Positions 61,698 to 64,000 of a stretch of DNA of 64,000 bases are shown here, in pieces; within the stretch, counting starts at the first letter, position 1, and every line of letters starts with the position of its first letter. The notes under the pieces are model-generated. The model was not told the DNA's origin and made no database searches. It was given only the letters and a program-made list of their open reading frames with translations. The translations under genes and the position numbers were made by a program. The stretch comes from Stenotrophomonas beteli (GTDB taxonomy: Bacteria > Pseudomonadota > Gammaproteobacteria > Xanthomonadales > Xanthomonadaceae): positions 124,001-188,000 of the forward strand of contig NZ_LLXV01000014.1 of NCBI RefSeq assembly GCF_001431665.1. Direction: 5' to 3'.

Positions 61698-64000
61698 ATG
61701 TCCTTGGTCGAGTATCGCCGCAAGCGTCGTTTTGACCAGACCCAGGAGCCCGAACCGGGCAAGGCGCTGCCGAAAGGCCAGCGCGCCATATTCGTGGTCC
61801 AGCTGCATCATGCCAGCCGCAGGCACTATGACTTCCGCCTGCAGGTTGGTGATGCGCTGAAGAGCTGGGCCGTTCCCAAGGGCCCAAGTTACGACCCGAA
61901 GGTCAAGCGCATGGCGGTGGAAGTGGAAGATCACCCCGTGGATTACGCGGCCTTCGAGGGTGAGATTCCAAAGGGCCAGTATGGCGGCGGCCATGTCGCC
62001 CGGTTTGACCGCGGCGTATGGGCCACGCAGGGCGATCCGGAAGCCCAGCTCGCCAAGGGCCATCTCCGCTTCGAACTGTTCGGTACCAAGCTGAAAGGCG
62101 GCTGGCATCTGGTCCGGTCGGGAAAGCCTGCGCGCCAGCCGCAGTGGCTGCTGTTCAAGGAGGACGATGCCTTCGCCAGCGACCTTGAGGCAGACGACCT
62201 GCTGGCCGATGTCGCTGCGCCGCCACCGGAGGATCTGAAGCACGCCGGGGCCGGCAAGGCCGCGAAGAAGCGGCTGACAGCGGTGCCTGCCACACGCACC
62301 CGGCGAAAGAGCTGGTCGAAGAAGGCCCTTGCGCTCAGCAGGGCAAGGAGGGCAGCGGCGCCGTCCGGGCCGTTCGAGCCGCAGTTGGCCAGGCTGGGCG
62401 AAGCGCCGCCCCAGGGCGGGCAGTGGGTGCATGAGATCAAATGGGATGGTTACCGCATCCTTGCCACTGTCGTTGAGGGCAACGTGCAGCTGTGGTCACG
62501 GAACGCGCTGGAATGGACCGGCAAACTTCCCGAGATACGTGACGCGATCGCGGCCCTGGGCTTGACCTCGGCAGCACTGGACGGCGAGCTGATCGCCGGT
62601 GCTGGCACCAAGGAGGACTTCAACCTGCTCCAGGCCACGCTTTCCGGCGAGAGGCAGGGCGTCCTGACGTATGCACTGTTCGATCTGCTGCATCTCGATG
62701 GCGTGGACGTCGCCGATGCCCCCCTGCTGGAACGCAAGGCCCTGCTGCAATCGGTGCTTGAAGGGCAGGGCAGCCCACTGGCATTCAGTTCGCATGTACA
62801 GGGAGATGGCGAGGAGGCCTACCGCCTGGCCGGTGAGCAGCACTTCGAAGGCATCATTTCCAAGCGCGGTGATCGCAGCTACCACAGCGGCCGCAGCGAA
62901 GACTGGCGCAAGACGAAGCAGCTGGCCAGCGACGAGTTCGCGGTGGTGGGATACACCGCACCCAAAGGCAGCCGCACCGGCTTTGGCTCGCTGCTGCTGG
63001 CCCGGCCAGACGCAAAGCATGGCTGGCTCTACGCCGGCCGCGTCGGGTCCGGGTTCTCGGACGAACTGATTGGCGACGTCAGCAGGCGCATCAAGGGCGG
63101 CGGCGGCCGCAAGCCAACCGCATACGTGCCCACGCAGGACACCGACCTGCGCGCCGCGACGTGGTTCGAACCGCGTTTCGTGGTGGAGGTCTTCTATCGC
63201 GGGATTGGCGGGCAGAAGCTGTTGCGCCAGGCGTCGCTGAAGGCGGTGCGGACGGACAAGGGCATCGCCGATCTCGGTGATTCAGATCGCTCCGGGCCGG
63301 CCACGGCCTCTGGTGGAAAGCCCGCGCCCCCGCGTCCTGCGCGCGATGCGAAAAAGTCACCCGCTGCCGACCGCAGCCCCCCCACGCTGTCGTCACCCGG
63401 CAAGATCCTGTTTCCTGGCGATGGCTACACCAAGCAGGAGGTATGGGAGTACTACGCAGCAGTGATGGAGCACCTCCTGCCCGAGGTGGTTGATCGTCCG
63501 CTGTCGATCATCCGATGCCCGAGTGGCACCGCAAAACCCTGCTTCTTCCAGAAACACCATACAGCCGGACTGGAGCTGGTTGATTCGGTAAGGCTGAAGG
63601 AGGAAAGCGGGATCAACGCCCAGTACCTGGTGGTGCGCGACGCAGCCAGTCTGCTTGAACTGGTGCAGTTCAACGCATTGGAGTTCCACCCCTGGGGCAG
63701 CCATGCCGAGGCGCCCGACCAGGCCGACCGGGTGGTGTTCGATCTGGATCCAGGGCCAGACGTACCCTTTGCCGAGGTCAAGAAAGCGGCCAACGACATC
63801 CGCAAACTGCTGGCGCAGCTGGAGCTGGAATCGTTCCTGCGGGTATCCGGCGGCAAGGGCCTGCACGTGGTCGTGCCGCTCAACCCGGGATGCGATTGGG
63901 ACCTGACCAAGCGCTTTGCCAAGGGTTTCGCCGACGCGCTGGCGCAATCCGAGCCCCAGCGCTTCCTGGCAACGGCCACCAAAAGCCTCCGCAACAAGCG
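61698..64000 (+). CDS. ligD: DNA ligase D (3' partial)
   Basis: The frame from ATG 61698 stays open to the last base, so 767 codons are visible and the end is cut off. Domains run PE-LIG-POL as in Pseudomonas. The phosphoesterase part has H37, H43, D45 and R47 in LHHASRRHYDFRL and H79 in EDHP. The ligase has nucleotidyl Lys K248 in EIKWDGYR, and FEGIISKR later. A Lys/Arg/Pro-rich linker leads to the primase/polymerase domain with D682 and D684 in FDLDPGP and SGGKGLHVV. LigD works with Ku in non-homologous end joining in non-growing cells. No Ku gene lies within the window; it may be downstream. Confidence 0.93.
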   Translation, partial: MSLVEYRRKRRFDQTQEPEPGKALPKGQRAIFVVQLHHASRRHYDFRLQVGDALKSWAVPKGPSYDPKVKRMAVEVEDHPVDYAAFEGEIPKGQYGGGHVARFDRGVWATQGDPEAQLAKGHLRFELFGTKLKGGWHLVRSGKPARQPQWLLFKEDDAFASDLEADDLLADVAAPPPEDLKHAGAGKAAKKRLTAVPATRTRRKSWSKKALALSRARRAAAPSGPFEPQLARLGEAPPQGGQWVHEIKWDGYRILATVVEGNVQLWSRNALEWTGKLPEIRDAIAALGLTSAALDGELIAGAGTKEDFNLLQATLSGERQGVLTYALFDLLHLDGVDVADAPLLERKALLQSVLEGQGSPLAFSSHVQGDGEEAYRLAGEQHFEGIISKRGDRSYHSGRSEDWRKTKQLASDEFAVVGYTAPKGSRTGFGSLLLARPDAKHGWLYAGRVGSGFSDELIGDVSRRIKGGGGRKPTAYVPTQDTDLRAATWFEPRFVVEVFYRGIGGQKLLRQASLKAVRTDKGIADLGDSDRSGPATASGGKPAPPRPARDAKKSPAADRSPPTLSSPGKILFPGDGYTKQEVWEYYAAVMEHLLPEVVDRPLSIIRCPSGTAKPCFFQKHHTAGLELVDSVRLKEESGINAQYLVVRDAASLLELVQFNALEFHPWGSHAEAPDQADRVVFDLDPGPDVPFAEVKKAANDIRKLLAQLELESFLRVSGGKGLHVVVPLNPGCDWDLTKRFAKGFADALAQSEPQRFLATATKSLRNK

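Noticed and set aside
1..64000. Mobile elements, CRISPR arrays, tRNA or rRNA genes
   Set aside because: I looked for transposase motifs, terminal inverted repeats, regularly spaced repeats and tRNA T-loop sequences and found none I could support by eye; a tRNAscan and IS search would settle it.

Overview
The window is high-GC, densely packed chromosomal DNA that fits a gammaproteobacterium of the Xanthomonadaceae, most likely Stenotrophomonas or a close relative. This is an inference from gene content: a Xanthomonas-style xylan locus (TonB receptor, SapC-like protein, cupin-like protein, tryptophan halogenase, xylBA, GH67/GH43/GH3), a FruB-FruK-FruA fructose PTS, an orphan Rap1a/Tai protein and an oxygen-dependent MesD/MesX methionine synthase. 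I saw no rRNA, tRNA, insertion sequence, CRISPR array or phage gene.

Region 1 (1-7.7 kb). A 5'-truncated beta-lactamase-fold hydrolase is followed by a sulfur/one-carbon cluster. On the minus strand lie mesD (core methionine synthase), mesX (DUF1852 partner) and an FMN reductase. Divergent on the plus strand are a LysR regulator and a translationally coupled MTHFR-like protein. A secreted trypsin-like protease and two small membrane or exported proteins follow.

Region 2 (7.7-14.4 kb). A LysR regulator diverges from an apparent transport operon: a PrpF/GalD-type tautomerase, an NMT1-type lipoprotein binding protein, an ABC ATPase, a permease and an OprP-like porin. Together they suggest uptake of one small organic acid, identity unknown.

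Region 3 (14.4-41.9 kb). This is a complete xylan utilisation locus. TonB receptor, SapC-like, cupin-like and halogenase genes come first, then xylB, xylA, a xylose-type MFS transporter and a GH3 lipoprotein. A LacI repressor (xylR) diverges from a chain of exported enzymes joined by ATGA overlaps: GH67 alpha-glucuronidase, SGNH acetylesterase, GH43 and GH3 with PA14. A GPH-type oligosaccharide symporter, a cytoplasmic GH43 enzyme and an aldose epimerase complete it. Fourteen-base palindromes centred on TAGCGCTA precede the TonB receptor and xylB, and a weaker copy lies in the xylR/alpha-glucuronidase gap, suggesting one XylR regulon.

Region 4 (42-49.8 kb). A fructose PTS operon on the minus strand (fruB, fruK, fruA, then an OprB-like porin) diverges from a FruR-type LacI regulator, with two GGGAACGTT operators between them.

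Region 5 (49.8-64 kb). A patchwork of short stress-type genes: an unknown protein and a Rap1a immunity-like protein, a Cys-rich protein, an isochorismatase-fold hydrolase, a DUF6766 membrane protein, a zinc alcohol dehydrogenase with a His-rich membrane protein, two BLUF photoreceptors, a single-domain response regulator, two YciE/YciF (DUF892) proteins, a manganese catalase, a KGG-repeat protein, DUF72, a Nei/Fpg glycosylase, DUF3606 and LigD (cut by the window end). The content resembles a general-stress, desiccation and DNA-repair island, possibly light-responsive.
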